This document shows positions 48,648 to 60,858 of a stretch of DNA of 64,000 nucleotides, one piece after another. The stretch covers positions 192,592,103 to 192,656,102 of the forward strand of contig NC_134101.1 in assembly GCF_000715075.1 (NCBI RefSeq), read 5' to 3'. The notes below the pieces were generated by a model that had not been told where the DNA came from, made no database searches, and worked only from the letters and a program-made list of their open reading frames with translations. Within the stretch, counting starts at the first letter, position 1; each line of letters opens with the position of its first letter. Both the position numbers and the translations under genes were made by a program. The DNA is from Nicotiana tabacum (taxonomy: Eukaryota > Streptophyta > Magnoliopsida > Solanales > Solanaceae).

Positions 48648-50231
48648 CTACCCCCCAAACCCTAGTCATTTGCACCTGTAGCCGCCTTCAAACTCCCTCC
48701 TCTCTCAGTTCTCTCTCAACTCCCCTCTCAAACCCTAGCCGCCTCCCTACGCTTCCACCCTAAAATTGCCGGAATCCATGGCTTCCAAGGCCATTGAAGC
48801 CCTATACCGGCCTCCTATAACTCCTACACACCTGGTCACTATAGTTTCAAGACCTGACCATTAAAAAGATTGGTCCAGACCTCGGGTGCTTTCAGTGCTA
48901 TGGCTATCTCCGGCCATTTTCGACCTTGTTCCGGCCAACTATGGTTATTCGAGTTTGATCTCGACCTCTCATGCTTAGATCGATGATTTCCAAGTGTCTC
49001 TCACCCTCTAGGTTTCTTCTGAAACCCTAACCTTCGAGGTTTTTCTGATTCTTTTAGATCCGTTGTGGATCCGTGCTTACCCTAAGCTTTCAAACGTTTT
49101 CTCAAAGTTTCTTTCAAAATTCTGTTTTCAAAACTTTTATGTTTTGCGATCTAGGGTTTTGTTGAGTTGTTTAGAAGTTTCTCTGATCTTTAGCATGTTC
49201 TATTGTGTTTCTTATGTTGATTCTTCTACCATGTTTCTTATGTTGCTTCTCTACTGTGTTTCTTATACTGTGTTCTTATGTTGATTCTTCTACCATGTTT
49301 CTCATGTTGCTTCCCTAATGTGTTTCTTCTGTTCTTCTACTGGAATACGCATACTAAGAGTCTTAGTTCCCTTTTTGGGATTTCTGAACTTATTTCATTA
49401 GTATTGCTGCCTGATTTGCTCGTCCTTTCATCTCTACGCTCGATTGATGGTAAAACCCTAAAATTTAGGGATTCATTCGAGTTTTGAGACCACTCGCTAT
49501 GTGATTTGCTTGTTCTTCATATTTGAACTTGTTTGTCTTCAAAACCCTAATTTCTTTGAACCTATTCGAGTTTCTGAAAGATGTTTCATCTACTGCTTGA
49601 TTGAATTTCTGAATCTTTGTTTCTTTATATGATTCTAATTTCCTGCTAAAACTCTATAAGGACTTTTACTTGACCCTTTGGTATTCTATTCGATACTCTC
49701 TCTTCTCTGTTTCTGAGTAACTGGAATCGACCTATGTGACTACCTGTGTTTGCTACTATACGATGTTTGTCTTTGTCTTTGTCTAAAATGGCCTTTAATT
49801 TGGGACTGATTTCAGACTTCCTTGTGTGAGTCTAATTGGTTCTTTCCTTGTTTTACTGATTTCCCTGATTCTTGGGTTGATTCGAGAACTTTCCCTTAGC
49901 CTTTCGATTCTCCTATTCTGACTTGGTTTATTTATAACTTCGAATCCCTGACTCCTTGATTTACTATGTGCTGATTGATTTATTGTGTTTCTTACTTTAT
50001 TTGGTTAACCGTGTATTTCAAAGATTCTTCATTAATTCTCCCCTTAATTAAACTCCTATGTATTTACCCCCAATTGCCTACTTTGCACAAGATGTTTACT
50101 TGATCTCCTTCCTTAAATAATTTCTATCCATTACCATTTGGTTTTAACTCCTTGATTAAAGGAGGTCTTTGATACTGATTGATTTTTAATTGATACACAG
50201 TCCCATAATTATTTTATGCCTGTTTTCACAC

Positions 50232-50239
50232 TATAAATA
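50232..50239 (+). promoter_or_regulatory. TATA box of Ogre LTR
   Basis: TATAAATA in CACACTATAAATACATGG, in the middle of the LTR, conserved in the reverse copy at 203-210. Transcription should start about 30 bp downstream, leaving a U5 of roughly 2.5 kb. Confidence 0.65.
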
Positions 50240-51189
50240 CATGGCTTTTGCATTGACACAAAACAAACCGCCCTTCACTCATAGTTTTCTTCTGAAACTA
50301 CAATTACACGCAGTAGTATTCTCTCTTATTGCTTGCATTGTGGCCTATTTACAAGACCTACTACCTTTCTTTGTTGTGTTTCTTTTAAACAGGTATGTTC
50401 TGATTTAAGTTTCAGCACCAGAACAAATATGTTTATTCATGATTTTTGTATCCCTAACTACTTACTGTTTATGTATAGTTCAGCATTACTGATTTCTTTT
50501 CCTACCTATTCTATTATGAATCCCTATTCCTCCACCCCCTTGTGTGTTTAAGCTATGGTTTGGAGCATGACATTGTGTAAATTGTTGCCCATGAATCAAA
50601 CCTGATCCCTTGGGATCCTAGCCTCCATTAATGTGTGTTTTGACAAGCTTATGGCATGCTAGCATCCGCCATTGGTGAGCATGCCTAAAGTCTGCCCTTG
50701 CCTAAGCAATAGGCTCTTTACAACCTCCCCATTCCCATGTACCCCTATGTGTACTTATTTGTAGCTGTTTTCCTTCCCCTTTCCCTCTCTCAGAATTCTG
50801 TTTCTACACTTGCACTCTCAGTCTTTAAGTTCTTCCCCCCTCTTGTGAGCATTGCCTTGGGACCTTGAGTTCCTCTGAACATGGACACTTGAGGGCTGGC
50901 CTTTCCACACCGCACATGTCCGAATCCGGTAATACATTTGGGTGCGAGCACTATCCAGAGTTCATTTGACACTCTCAGGAAACTTTGACACACTCAAATG
51001 AGAGAAAGGCTTTGGATCATGATCTCATGGAGTTGGTTTACATCATATTTTAGACATAAAGTCTGAATCAGGCTCTCCTTGGTTGTACTTTTTTTTTCTC
51101 TGATGTATTTTTTTACTTTATTCTGGGCTATAATAAATTTGTAATAAACTCTTGGGGATGGTTAGAAAAAAAAGGGGCGGGTAATTACG

Positions 51190-51690
51190 TATGCAAAAGG
51201 GTAGATACCATGTCTATAGAAATTCTAAATTTTGCATTCGCATATAGATATCATGCCTATAGGTTTTCGAATTCTGCACATTCAAATGCATATAGAAAGG
51301 ACGTCTGTAGGGAATTTTAATTGCCCATTTTCATATAGAAATCATGATCATAGGTCTGCTACTCTGGTCTAGAAATCATGCATATAGGTCCTTCTAAATC
51401 CTGTATATCCATTATCATCTAGAAATTGTGTCTATAAGTATCTAGAATCTGAATTCTGCATATGCATATAGAAAATATGCCTATAGGGCCTTTTAAATCC
51501 TGTTTATTCATTTGCCATCTAGAAATCATGCTCATAAGACTTAAGCATTCAATTGTATCTAGATACTATGTCTTAAACCAAATTCAGCACCTAGATATCA
51601 TGCTTTCGCATTTTTACCATACAAGGCCTAAAATCAATTACATGTAGAGAGCATGTCTATAGGAGATATTAATCTAATCCGAATCGTTTC
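51190..51690. repeat. Degenerate dispersed repeat in Ogre U5
   Basis: About a dozen copies of a core like TAGAAATCATGCCTATAGG, spaced 40-70 bp apart and separated by variable text. A further copy is near 51860. It lies in the transcribed leader. Confidence 0.7.
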
Positions 51691-52836
51691 ATTTACGTAC
51701 AGAACTAAAATCAGTAATAACAAGTATCATCAATTTTAGAGCCTATAACTTTCGTTAAAGTGTGCTTTGTTTTCATAATCTGATTTTCCTTTTTTAACAA
51801 CATGTACTCAGTTTATTTTTTTAGACCTTATTATTTCATGGCTTTCCTAAATTCAATAGATACTATGCCTATAGGATCCTTGTCCGAAACTTAGACAAGC
51901 CTTAGGATAAAAGTTATAAACTGGATCTATTAACTATAACCAGCAGGCAGGCCTGATTCGGGTTTCTTATCTGAAATATGTAATAAATCAGCCTGTCTCA
52001 ACCTCTAAGTTCTTTCACATTCAGTATTTAATCAGACCCTAAACAGTATGTGCAAGACATGCTAAACTACGTGTTTCTTTGACTAAAGGAGGTATTTCTG
52101 ACCCTTTTGCCTTTTATGTGCTTTCCCCCCAATTTGTTATACATGTTCTTGCGTGTCGCCTAAGAATTTTGCCTTTGAAACTACAAATAAGTCGATATCT
52201 CCTCCCTTTAGGATTAGTAGTCCTAAATTCCTCCGGGACTGACAGGATTGGGGCGGGTAATAGCATGCAATGAGTAACGAGACCATTCCGCGCTTTAATA
52301 CCTTAACAGGGTGGGAAGGTTAGATATGGATATGATGACCACGCGATAATGCCATGCGTAACCCCTTATTGAGGAGTGATTACCGGGCATTGTGTGGGGT
52401 GATCCATATTAGTAATAAAGCTAGGACCCCCTTTCCTTTTTTTCTTATCTCTTTTAAAGAATTTCAAACTCTTTTAAAGAAAAATCAGCTTTCTTTTAGT
52501 TTTTTCCAACTTTATTTGTTTGTAAACCCTTATGTGAAAATCCCCTCTTATTTTAACCTTTATTTGTTTACGTGTTATTTGACCTAAGTTCACAACAATA
52601 GTCTGGCCGGGAACTACACTAGTGGATCTTGAGGGGTGCCTAGCATCTTCCCCTTGGGATAATTTCAAGCCCTTACCTATCTCTGTTTACTCAAATTAAA
52701 CTCTCTTGGTGTCCTAATGCACCCTAATCATTAGGTGGCGACTCTTCAAATTCAAACCCAGTTCCCAAAAGGTAATGAGTTGTCCTCCCAAATGTCATAA
52801 ACCTGATTTCGCGAGAAAAAAGGGGGCGCGATAGCA

Positions 52837-52854
52837 TGGCGACTCTGCTGGGGA
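52837..52854 (+). promoter_or_regulatory. Primer-binding site of the Ogre element (tRNA-Arg type)
   Basis: TGGCGACTCTGCTGGGGA begins immediately after the LTR's terminal CA. It is the complement of a tRNA 3' end of the tRNA-Arg(ACG) kind (CCCCAGCGGAGTCGCCA, from memory) with about one mismatch. Ogre elements are known to use tRNA-Arg. Confidence 0.75.
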
Positions 52855-53523
52855 TCTTTTAGGCTTTTACCATTTCAAACTATTATTGTGGCTTGACATT
52901 TTTTATATGCCTTTATTTGTTTAATACCTTTAAGCATTCAATTCCCCTTTTCAACTACAAAACTGACTTGTCTTTTGTTTCTTTCCTTTATTACTTTCCT
53001 TTACTGCTTTCCTTTACTACCGTTTTAAATTATGAAAACTGTTGTCTTTACTGCTTTCCTAACGTGCAAATACGTGACAACCTTCTTTAATTATTGCATA
53101 ATCATGCTCAACATCATATTCCACTTTAATGAGTGGTTGCGCTCTTATGATATTATCACTCCTTTAAATCCGGAAAAGGCATTTTGCGGTAAAACCAGTC
53201 GATCAACGGTGTAGTCGACGGTTCCATGCCTTTCTCCCCTGAGTTGTCTGCTCGAAGGTACCAGTCTAAAACCCCATAGAAACCTTACTCTGTTAAACTG
53301 CGCATGCATCATGGTCAAACCTAGCCGAGTCAGTTATGTTGTCCGCATAATGTCTCTTTAAGATAGCCTTGTCTAAAGTCCACTGGGTTTCCCTAAAACC
53401 CAAATGGGCACTACCACGTTCTGTGCATTTATTTGGAGAACTAAATGTTTTTATGCCAATTACTAATATTTAATAGTCGAGTCTGGTGGGGGTAAGGGCC
53501 TAACACTTGTGTATTGCAGAAAT
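52855..53523 (+). other. Ogre untranslated leader
   Basis: No gene. It ends ACTTGTGTATTGCAG directly before the ORF1 start, which resembles a splice acceptor, so leader splicing is possible but unproven. Confidence 0.5.
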
Positions 53524-55111
53524 ATGAGGCGCGAAGTCCCCAGATTCGGCATGGTCACCAACATCCACCCAAAATTGCTAAACTGGTGGGAAGATCTTCA
53601 TTCCAGTGATCAGACTCTCATCCGGAAATATCTGGGCAATCTACCTTCTCTTCTGGAAATTCAACCCAACAACAAGATCATAAAAGCTACTACTTTGTTC
53701 TGGGACTGTGAGAGGGTTGTATTCCGCTTTGGGGACATTGAAATGACACCCCTGCTGGAGAAAATAGGAGGATTAGCTGGTATACCATGGGAAACTCCGG
53801 GTTTGTTAATGCTGGAAAACCGCAAGGGAAGAGGGTTTTCTCAAAATGATGGGTCTAAAGAAGAATCCAGACTTGACATGCTTGAAAGAGTCGTATATTC
53901 CTTTTGATTATTTGTACGAGAGGTATGGTCACAACAAATCTTACCGTGCTTATCATGACAAGTTCGCCCTCACATCATTGGGGCATATTCACTGAAGGGT
54001 CTTTGTCTTCGTGTTTTGCTTCCTAGGGATGATAGTGTTTCCAATGAAGAAAGCAAGGATCCACACCAGGCTAGCTATGGTAACCAAAACTCTAGTGAAG
54101 GGAATTGGCGGGCAACCATTCAACATTGTGCCCATGATTATTGCGGATATATACCGAGCCTTGGAGAAGTGTCAACGAGGAGCCGAACGCTTCAAGGGCT
54201 GCAATTTGCTACTTAAGCTCTGGCTCATGGAGCATCTCCAAAGGGGTGAATACCGATAGGAAATTCAGCGAAGAGACTAGGACGATCATATCGCTTTCCA
54301 TGATCCGAAGTGAATGAACTATATGCCCAACATGTTCGCCCAACCAGAAGATACTAGAAGATGGGTAGAGTTATTTGATAACCTTACCGAGGACCGGGTA
54401 CAATGGATGTTCGAGTGGTTCCCTACTAAGGAGTTCATCGCCCGATCCAGGGATGCACCATTTCTGATATTAATTGGTCTGAGAGGAACCTACCCTTATG
54501 TCCCTCTCCGAGTTATGAGACAGGCTGGTAGGAAGCAGGTTATACCAAGGGTCGACAAGATAAGTCACTTCCGGGCTGACTTCCAAGCTGATGACAGTCC
54601 TTATAAGTTCCAAGCTTAGCATATATGGTATTGCAAGATCATCATGGGAAGAGATACTATCAATCCAGACAGATACCATGCTGGTTGTACTCCACACTAT
54701 TCAGGCTAGTTGGAGGATAATCATAATAGTCTGGGTCAACCCGAGTTTGTTCAAGGTCACAAAATCATAGATAAAAAGGCTGAGGCACAAGTCAAATACA
54801 ATCAACTACACAAAAGGATTCGGGAATGTGAAAGCGAGCACCGTGAGATACAAGAAGCCCACCAAAAGCTGATTGAAGAGTGGAAAGACATGGCTGTCAG
54901 TGCCAACAAGCGACTGGGATACTTGGAGCGGGGTTTAGTAGAGCTGGAAAGGAAATTTCTCAAAAGAATCGAGGATTGCCAGAATGCTGAAGGAAACGAG
55001 GGCGGACACCTAGCCAGAGCCTATCTATTGCTGGGACTTCGCGAGTTGGTGAAGCTGTTCAATGGAGCCAACGATGCCGAGTCTGGAGAAGGTCTTTCTG
55101 GGACCAAATAG
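53524..55111 (+). pseudogene. Ogre ORF1 (plant-mobile-domain-like protein), broken
   Basis: An extra ORF upstream of gag. From MRREVPRFG at 53524, with HPKLLNWWEDLHSSDQ, LGNLPSLLEIQPN, ATTLFWDCERVVFRFGDIEM and TPLLEKIGGLAGIPW, it resembles the aminotransferase-like plant mobile domain (PF10536; assigned from memory). The frame changes at about 53900 and stops occur at 54257 and near 54310. MNYMPNMFAQPEDTRRWVEL continues the domain. The tail (54710-55111) is rich in Glu/Lys/Arg with heptad-like spacing, probably a coiled coil. Function in the element is unknown. Confidence 0.75.
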
Positions 55112-55429
55112 ATAGGAGTTTTTCTTTTGCTTTAAGAAATGTAATAAGGCCAATTGCCATTAGTGACTTTATTTCCTGTTATTTAAGGTCAATTTGTGAT
55201 TCGTCTACCTTTTATCAATAAAATGAGGCATTTAGCATTCTAAATTCTCTAAATCAATTTGCCGCTAGGCCTACCTCGGGCACAAAGAGGTTCCCAAATA
55301 GGACACGATTTACATTCTTGCACTACGTGTTTAAATATGACAACATTTTCTTATAATACTCACTGACTTGTTACCTTTTGTTTTTACTTTTTGTTTATTC
55401 CCCTCCCTAAAGGTTAGTTCGTGCACTCT
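55112..55429 (+). other. Spacer between ORF1 and gag
   Basis: Non-coding AT-rich spacer with ATTAGTGACTTTATTTCC; nothing else recognised. Confidence 0.5.
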
Positions 55430-57360
55430 GGAAACATCATCTTATTCCACGAGATCCAGGGGCCCTCCATCCACTCCTCCTCTTAGTCCTGTCAAAAACA
55501 AGAACAAAGGGAAGATGGAATATTTGAACAATGCCAGAAAGGAGAACTCAACTGAACTGGTAGAGGTCACTCATGGTCATGGTACTCAAGTTTCCAAAAA
55601 AATGCATCCCAACTCGAAAAACGACTGTTGAAATTCCAATAAGAGTTTGATCAGGTTCAGAATTTGGCAAATCTGTCATTTTCCCTCACCACTCTGGATG
55701 TTAATTTCCCAAATGGTCAGAACCCCACACCTCCACACAATATCCCAAAGCCACAAAACCACCCCGCTCCTCACCACCACTACAACACCTACCATACTTC
55801 AAACAATACTCCGCTGCTCATCCCAGAACCCCAAAACTCCACAAATGACCACTTTCACACCCATCATAACATCCCCATCTACGTGGAGACCATGCCACAC
55901 TCTACCCAACCCATCTCAAGCGTGCCCGAGTCTGATGATAAAGACTCGCTCATTAGGAATCTGGCTGAAGAACTTAAGAAATTGACTAGACGAATTCAAG
56001 GCGTCGAAGAAAGCAAAAGAATTAAGGGGCTGAACTATGAAGATCTCTGCATACAGCCCGATGTTGAACTGCCCGAGGTGTAAAAACCTCTGAAGTTCGA
56101 AATGTTTGATGGTACAGGAGATCCAAGGGTCCATCTGAAAACGTACTGTGACAAGATGGTTGGAGTTGGGAAAGACGAGAGAATCCATATGAAGTTTTTC
56201 ATGAGAAGCTTGAAAGGAGATGCTTTGTCCTGGTACATCAGCCAGGATCCAAAGAAATGGTCAAGCTGGGTAAGCATGGTGTCCGACTTTATGGATAGGT
56301 TCAGGTTCAACACGGAGAATGTGCCAGATGTGTTCTATATTCAAAATCTAAAGAAGAAACCCGCAGAAACATTTTGCGAGTATGCTACTCGCTGGAGGTC
56401 CGAAGCTGCTAAGGTCAGGCCTGCCTTAGAAGAGGAACAAATGAACAAATTCTTTGTTCAAGCCCAGGACCCGCAGTATTATGAACGACTAATGATGATC
56501 GAGAGCCACAAATTTTCCGACATTATCAAGCTGGGTGAAAGGATTGAAGAGGGCATCAAAATCGGTATGGTTACAAACTTCGAGGACCTGCAAGCCACAA
56601 ATAAGGCCTTACAGTCTGGTGGTGTGTCCAAGAAAAGGGACGTAGGAGCCGTAATGGTGGCATAGAGAACTAAATCCCCTATCAAATACCAAACCTACCC
56701 AATTCCTCCACTCATATATCAGCCTACTCCGAACTACCAAACACCCTCACCCTCCTATCAAACTCCACTACCCACTTATCAATCACCCCCACCTCCCACA
56801 TACCATCCTACTTCACCCAGATATTCCCAACTCGCACATGTTTACCAAGCCTATAATACTCAACCATCCCGCTATCAATCACCTCTTCCACGCCAAAACT
56901 TCCCTAGACCTCGACCAAATTTTGATCGTAGACCTCCTAAATAATACAAAACCATTGTTGAACCTATTGACCAGTTGTACGAAAGACTCAAAGCTACTGG
57001 TTATGTCACCCTTATCCCTGTTGCAACTCCTGATAACCCTTCTTAGTGGGTTAACCCAAACAAATCCTGTGCATAACATTCCAGCATGAAAGGACATACC
57101 ATCGATGAATGTCGCTCCCTGAAAGACAAGATCCAGGACCCAATTGATAATAAGATTATTGTGGCAAATGAGCCTTCTCCGAATGTCCATAATAACCCTT
57201 TGCCAGACCATAAGGGTGGAGGTGTTCACATGATTGAAATAGAGGATGATTGGGACCCCATGGGATCGATCGGTTTGATCACAAAAGGCGACGATCCAAA
57301 GAAGCCAATAGTCACACTTAATCCGATTGTAGTCCAGATTCAGCCTTCTGGGGATGCCGA
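55430..57360 (+). pseudogene. Ogre gag remnant
   Basis: N-terminal part 55440-55630 (STRSRGPPSTPPLSP), frame change, then 55664-56083 with a His/Pro/Asn-rich linker and LAEELKKLTRRIQGVEESKR coiled-coil-like segment. The retrotransposon gag domain reads 56102-56665: FDGTGDPRVHLKTYCDKM, KGDALSWYISQDPKKWSSW, FMDRFRFN. A Tyr/Pro-rich linker follows (56690-56940). The zinc-knuckle-like motif at 57068 onward (C-A-stop-H-x5-H-x4-C, with TAA at 57074 where a Tyr is expected) is interrupted by a stop. Stops also at about 56084, 56663 and 56942. Confidence 0.82.
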
Positions 57361-58352
57361 GGTAATATGTCCATGCCACTTGAGTTTGAAGCACCATCCT
57401 CTGCAAAGATGCCAACACCGATTGAGGTCGAATTTATGTCACCAGCAAATGCACCTACACCATTTGAAGTTGCAGTTTTACCACCCAAGGGACCTTTTCC
57501 ATTCGGGGTGAAGATAGCCACGCCGATCCCAGTGGCAATGTCGGCCGTGACACCATTCCATACAAAAGCTATACCCTGGGACTATACAACCTAGGCAAGG
57601 AGTAAAGGCAAGGTTAGGTTCGAGGAAACTGTTGTCGCACAAGGTATGACAAGAACTAGCAGAGTTTATACCCCCGAACACTAGCTGAGTAAAGCAAGAA
57701 GGCCTCCAATCGGTCACCCATTATTGAGACAGGTCCAGACGACCTTTGGAGAAAGATACAGGCCAAGGAATACTCGGTCATCGACCAGTTGAACAAAACA
57801 CCAGCGCAGATCTCCATACTTGCTTTGATACAAAATTCTGAGGCACACAAAAATGCTCTATTGAGGGTGCTGAGTGAAGCGTACGTGCCAAGCAACATCA
57901 CCGGTGGAGAAATGGCTAACATGGTAGGACAAGTATTGGAGAGTCACAAGATCACTTTTCATGAGGATGAGCTGCCACCTGAAGGGTTAGGACACAACAA
58001 AGCACTACACATCATTGTGCAATGCAAGAACTACTTCATCACCAGGATCCTGATCGACGGGGGTTCCAATCTCAACATTTGTCCATTGGTAACACTCAAG
58101 AAGTTGGGTAAGGGACTGCATGAGATAAAGGATGGAGCCATCAATGTGAAAGCTTTCGACGGTTCCCAAAGGTCCACTATTGGGGAGATTAGTTTGTGTT
58201 TGCAAATGGGGCCTACTTGGTTTGACATTGATTTCCAAGTGATAGACGTGCCGGCATCTTACAATCTACTGTTAGGATGGCCATGGATTCATGATGTAGG
58301 GGTTGTAGCATCAACACTACATCAAGCGGTAAAGTTTGAATGGAATTACTAG
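57360..58352 (+). pseudogene. Ogre protease region
   Basis: The Pro-rich lead-in 57367-57594 precedes the protease. The open frame 57789-58352 contains SEAYVPSNITGGEMANMVGQ, then the active site ILIDGGSNLNICPL near 58050, and VIDVPASYNLLLGWPWIH at the C-terminal side. Asp-Gly-Gly-Ser is a common variant of the retroviral-type D-T/S-G active site in this lineage. The protease would cut the Gag-Pol polyprotein. It is separated from gag and RT by stops. Confidence 0.8.
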
Positions 58353-58489
58353 GAAGTGATCAATCACGGCGACAGTAACAATCCTATATACAGTCGCCAG
58401 ACCATTCCATCAATCGAGGGGAGAAAGAAACTGGGAGGAGAGACTTACCATCACATTGAACGGGTAAATGCTCTTGACAAAGACAAATA

Positions 58490-58660
58490 GTAGGATACTA
58501 AGATCGAGAGTATACTAAATTGGAGTGGGTACGAACCTGGAAAAGGGCTCGGCAAGAACCTCTAAAGAATCACTAAGCCCATAAAGCTCAAGAAGCATGG
58601 CACTACTTTCGGTCTGGGATATGAGTACACTTGGGAGGAATTCAACCACTGGTCTCGACC
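58490..58660 (+). pseudogene. G-patch-like segment after Ogre protease
   Basis: The frame reads NWSGYEPGKGLGKNL, a stop (TAA at about 58563), then TKPIKLKKHGTTFGLGYEY. The spacing of GY-PG-GLGK and FGLGY resembles G-patch domains, which in other retroelements follow the protease and bind RNA. An acidic stretch (SEEEETLAAVKNLFLEDNDM) follows at 58740-58800 in a shifted frame. Assigned from pattern only. Confidence 0.5.
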
Positions 58661-58920
58661 ATGGAGCGGTCCTTACTATCTACTGGAGCAGCCAATACCA
58701 CATTTGGAGCAGACTTCCAATAGGCCAATGTTATCTATGGGTCAGAAGAAGAGGAAACACTGGCAGCTGTGAAAAACTTGTTCTTAGAGGACAATGACAT
58801 GGATTGTTGTGTTGTTCTCGAGGAGGAGGGGGAGGAAGGCCCTTCCATACAGGCTGTAAGTAGAGGGGCACACCTCAATAACTGGATCATCAGGACAATC
58901 AGAGCCCGATGAGTCTCGGG

Positions 58921-59105
58921 GTAGCAAGGCTAAAACAAGCATCATGCACTATCTTTTATTTTTACTAGTTGACTGTCCTTTCGCATTTTAAAATTTCGCA
59001 ATAAGATCTTCAATGTTCAAAACAGTTATGGAATTTATCAAAGCATTTTGACTTTCCCTATAAATCTTACTCTTATTATTTTCTCTCATTACTTTACTTA
59101 TACAG
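58921..59105 (+). other. Putative intron between protease and RT
   Basis: A 185-bp GT...AG segment: donor GTAGCAAGG at 58921, T-rich tract and acceptor TTACTTATACAG ending 59105. Joining at these sites keeps the upstream frame (ending ...VSG after a stop at 58910) in phase with the RT frame. Ogre elements are known to splice an intron at this place; the exact donor is my inference. Confidence 0.4.
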
Positions 59106-60858
59106 CATTACTATTACCCATCTTGATGAACCAATGACTGTGACGTGCAATGACACAACGCAACAAACGGACATAGATTCAGAGGAAGATGATATACTAG
59201 AAGAGATTGTTAAAGAAGTCGAGAATTTCAAAAATAGGCCTAAGTCTAACCTGGACGAAACAGAAGTTGTCAACCTGGGAGATGCAGAAAACGTCAAAGA
59301 TACACGAATCAATGTCCACTTATCACCATCAGAAAAGAAAGAATACACGGAATCTCTAAGAGAATATGAGGACATATTCGCCTGGTCGTATGATGACATG
59401 ACGGGTCTAAGTACGTCTATTAGGGCTCACAAACTGCCAATTGATCCAACGTGTCCACCGGTAAAGCAGAAGCTTAGAAAATTCAAACCTGATATGAGTT
59501 TGAAGATCAAGGAAGAAGTCACCATGCAGGTCAAAGCCAAAGTTTTCAGGGTAGTGGAATACCCAACATGGTTAGCCAACATTGTGCCACTACCAAAGGA
59601 GGACGGAAAGGTCAGAGTCTGTGTCGACTACCGGGATCTCAACCGGGCCAGTCCAAAAGCCAACTTCCCCTTGCCAAACATACACATCTTGATCGACAAT
59701 TGTGCCAAGCATGAATTGCAGTCATTTGTGGATTGTTTCGCTGAGTATCATCAGATCTGGATGGATGTAGAAGAGGCTGAGAAAACAGCTTTCATTACAC
59801 CATGGGGGATGTACTGTTACAAGATGATGCTATTCGGATTAAAGAATTCTAGGGCCACCTACATGAGGGCCATGACCACCATTTTCCATGATATGATACA
59901 CAAGGAGATCGAAGTATATGTATACGATGTTATCATCAAGTCCAAGAAAGCCACTGATCACATAGAATATTTGAGGAAGTTCTTCAATAGACGAAGAAGG
60001 TACAACCTAAAACTAAATCCCGCGAAGTGCGCTTTTGGGATTCCTGCCGGAAAACTACTTGGGTTCATTGTAAGTCGCCTAGGAATAGAACTGGATCCAT
60101 CAAAGGTCAAAGCTATTCAAGAGTTGCCTCCGCCAAAGAACAAGAAGGACGTAATGAGTTTCTTGGGGAGACTTAACTATATTAGCCGGTTCATAGCACA
60201 ATCTACAGTTATCTGTGAGTCAATATTCAAGATGTTAAAGAAGGACACCGCCACCAAATGGACTGATGATTGCCAAAGAGCTTTTGACAGAATCAAGGAG
60301 TACCTGTCAATAAAACCAGTCTTAGTCCCACCTGAGCCAGGTAGACCCTTATTACTCTACCTTGCAGTATTGGATGGAACATTCGGTTGTGTTCTGGGGC
60401 AACATGATGAAACAGGGAGGAAGAAGCAGGCCATCTATTACCTCAGTAAGAAGTTCACCCTGTATGAGGCCCGATATTCTCTGTTAGAGCGCACTTGCTG
60501 TGCTTTGACTTGGGTAGCTCAGAAGTTGAGGCACTATTTCTGTGCCTATACTACATATCTCATATCAAGGATGGATCCCTTGAAGTACATCTTCCAGAAG
60601 CCCATGCCCACTGGCAAGCTAGCCAAGTGGAAAATCCTATTGAGTGAATTCGACATTTTCTACATGACTCAGAAAGCGATCAAGGGACAGGCACTAGCAG
60701 ACCACCTTGCTGAAAATCCCATGGACGGAGAATACAAACCCCTAAAAACGTATTTTCCTGACAAAGAGGTATCATTCATAGGAGAAGATATGCAGAATCC
60801 TATGATGGTTGGAGAATGTTTTTCGATGGAGCATCAAATTTCAAAGAAGTTGGCATAG
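59106..60858 (+). pseudogene. Ogre reverse transcriptase and first RNase H
   Basis: Long open frame; first ATG 59134 (574 aa), but the frame is open from the acceptor at 59106. RT motifs: LPKEDGKVRVCVDYRDLNRA, FVDCFAEYHQIWM, FGLKNSRATYMRAM and VYVYDVIIKS. The last should be YVDD; Tyr (TAC, 59923-59925) replaces a catalytic Asp, so RT is dead although the frame is open. RNase H: LAVLDGTFGCVLGQ (weak first Asp), AIYYLSKKF, ERTCCALTW and GQALADHLAE. The frame is lost near 60800-60858, before the second RNase H. Confidence 0.88.

Larger units (their letters stand above)
47944..52836 (+). mobile_element. Ogre 5' LTR (4893 bp)
   Basis: TGTTGATACCC to GGGGGCGCGATAGCA, followed directly by the primer-binding site. 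Near the 3' end it has the AGGTGGCGACTCTTC block. No reading frame inside looks genic. Matches the reverse LTR at 1-2527. Confidence 0.88.

Noticed and set aside
58856..59105. Alternative intron using the consensus donor GTAAGT at 58856
   Set aside because: Better donor sequence, but joining it to the acceptor at 59105 puts the RT out of frame; kept the 58921 donor as the favoured one.
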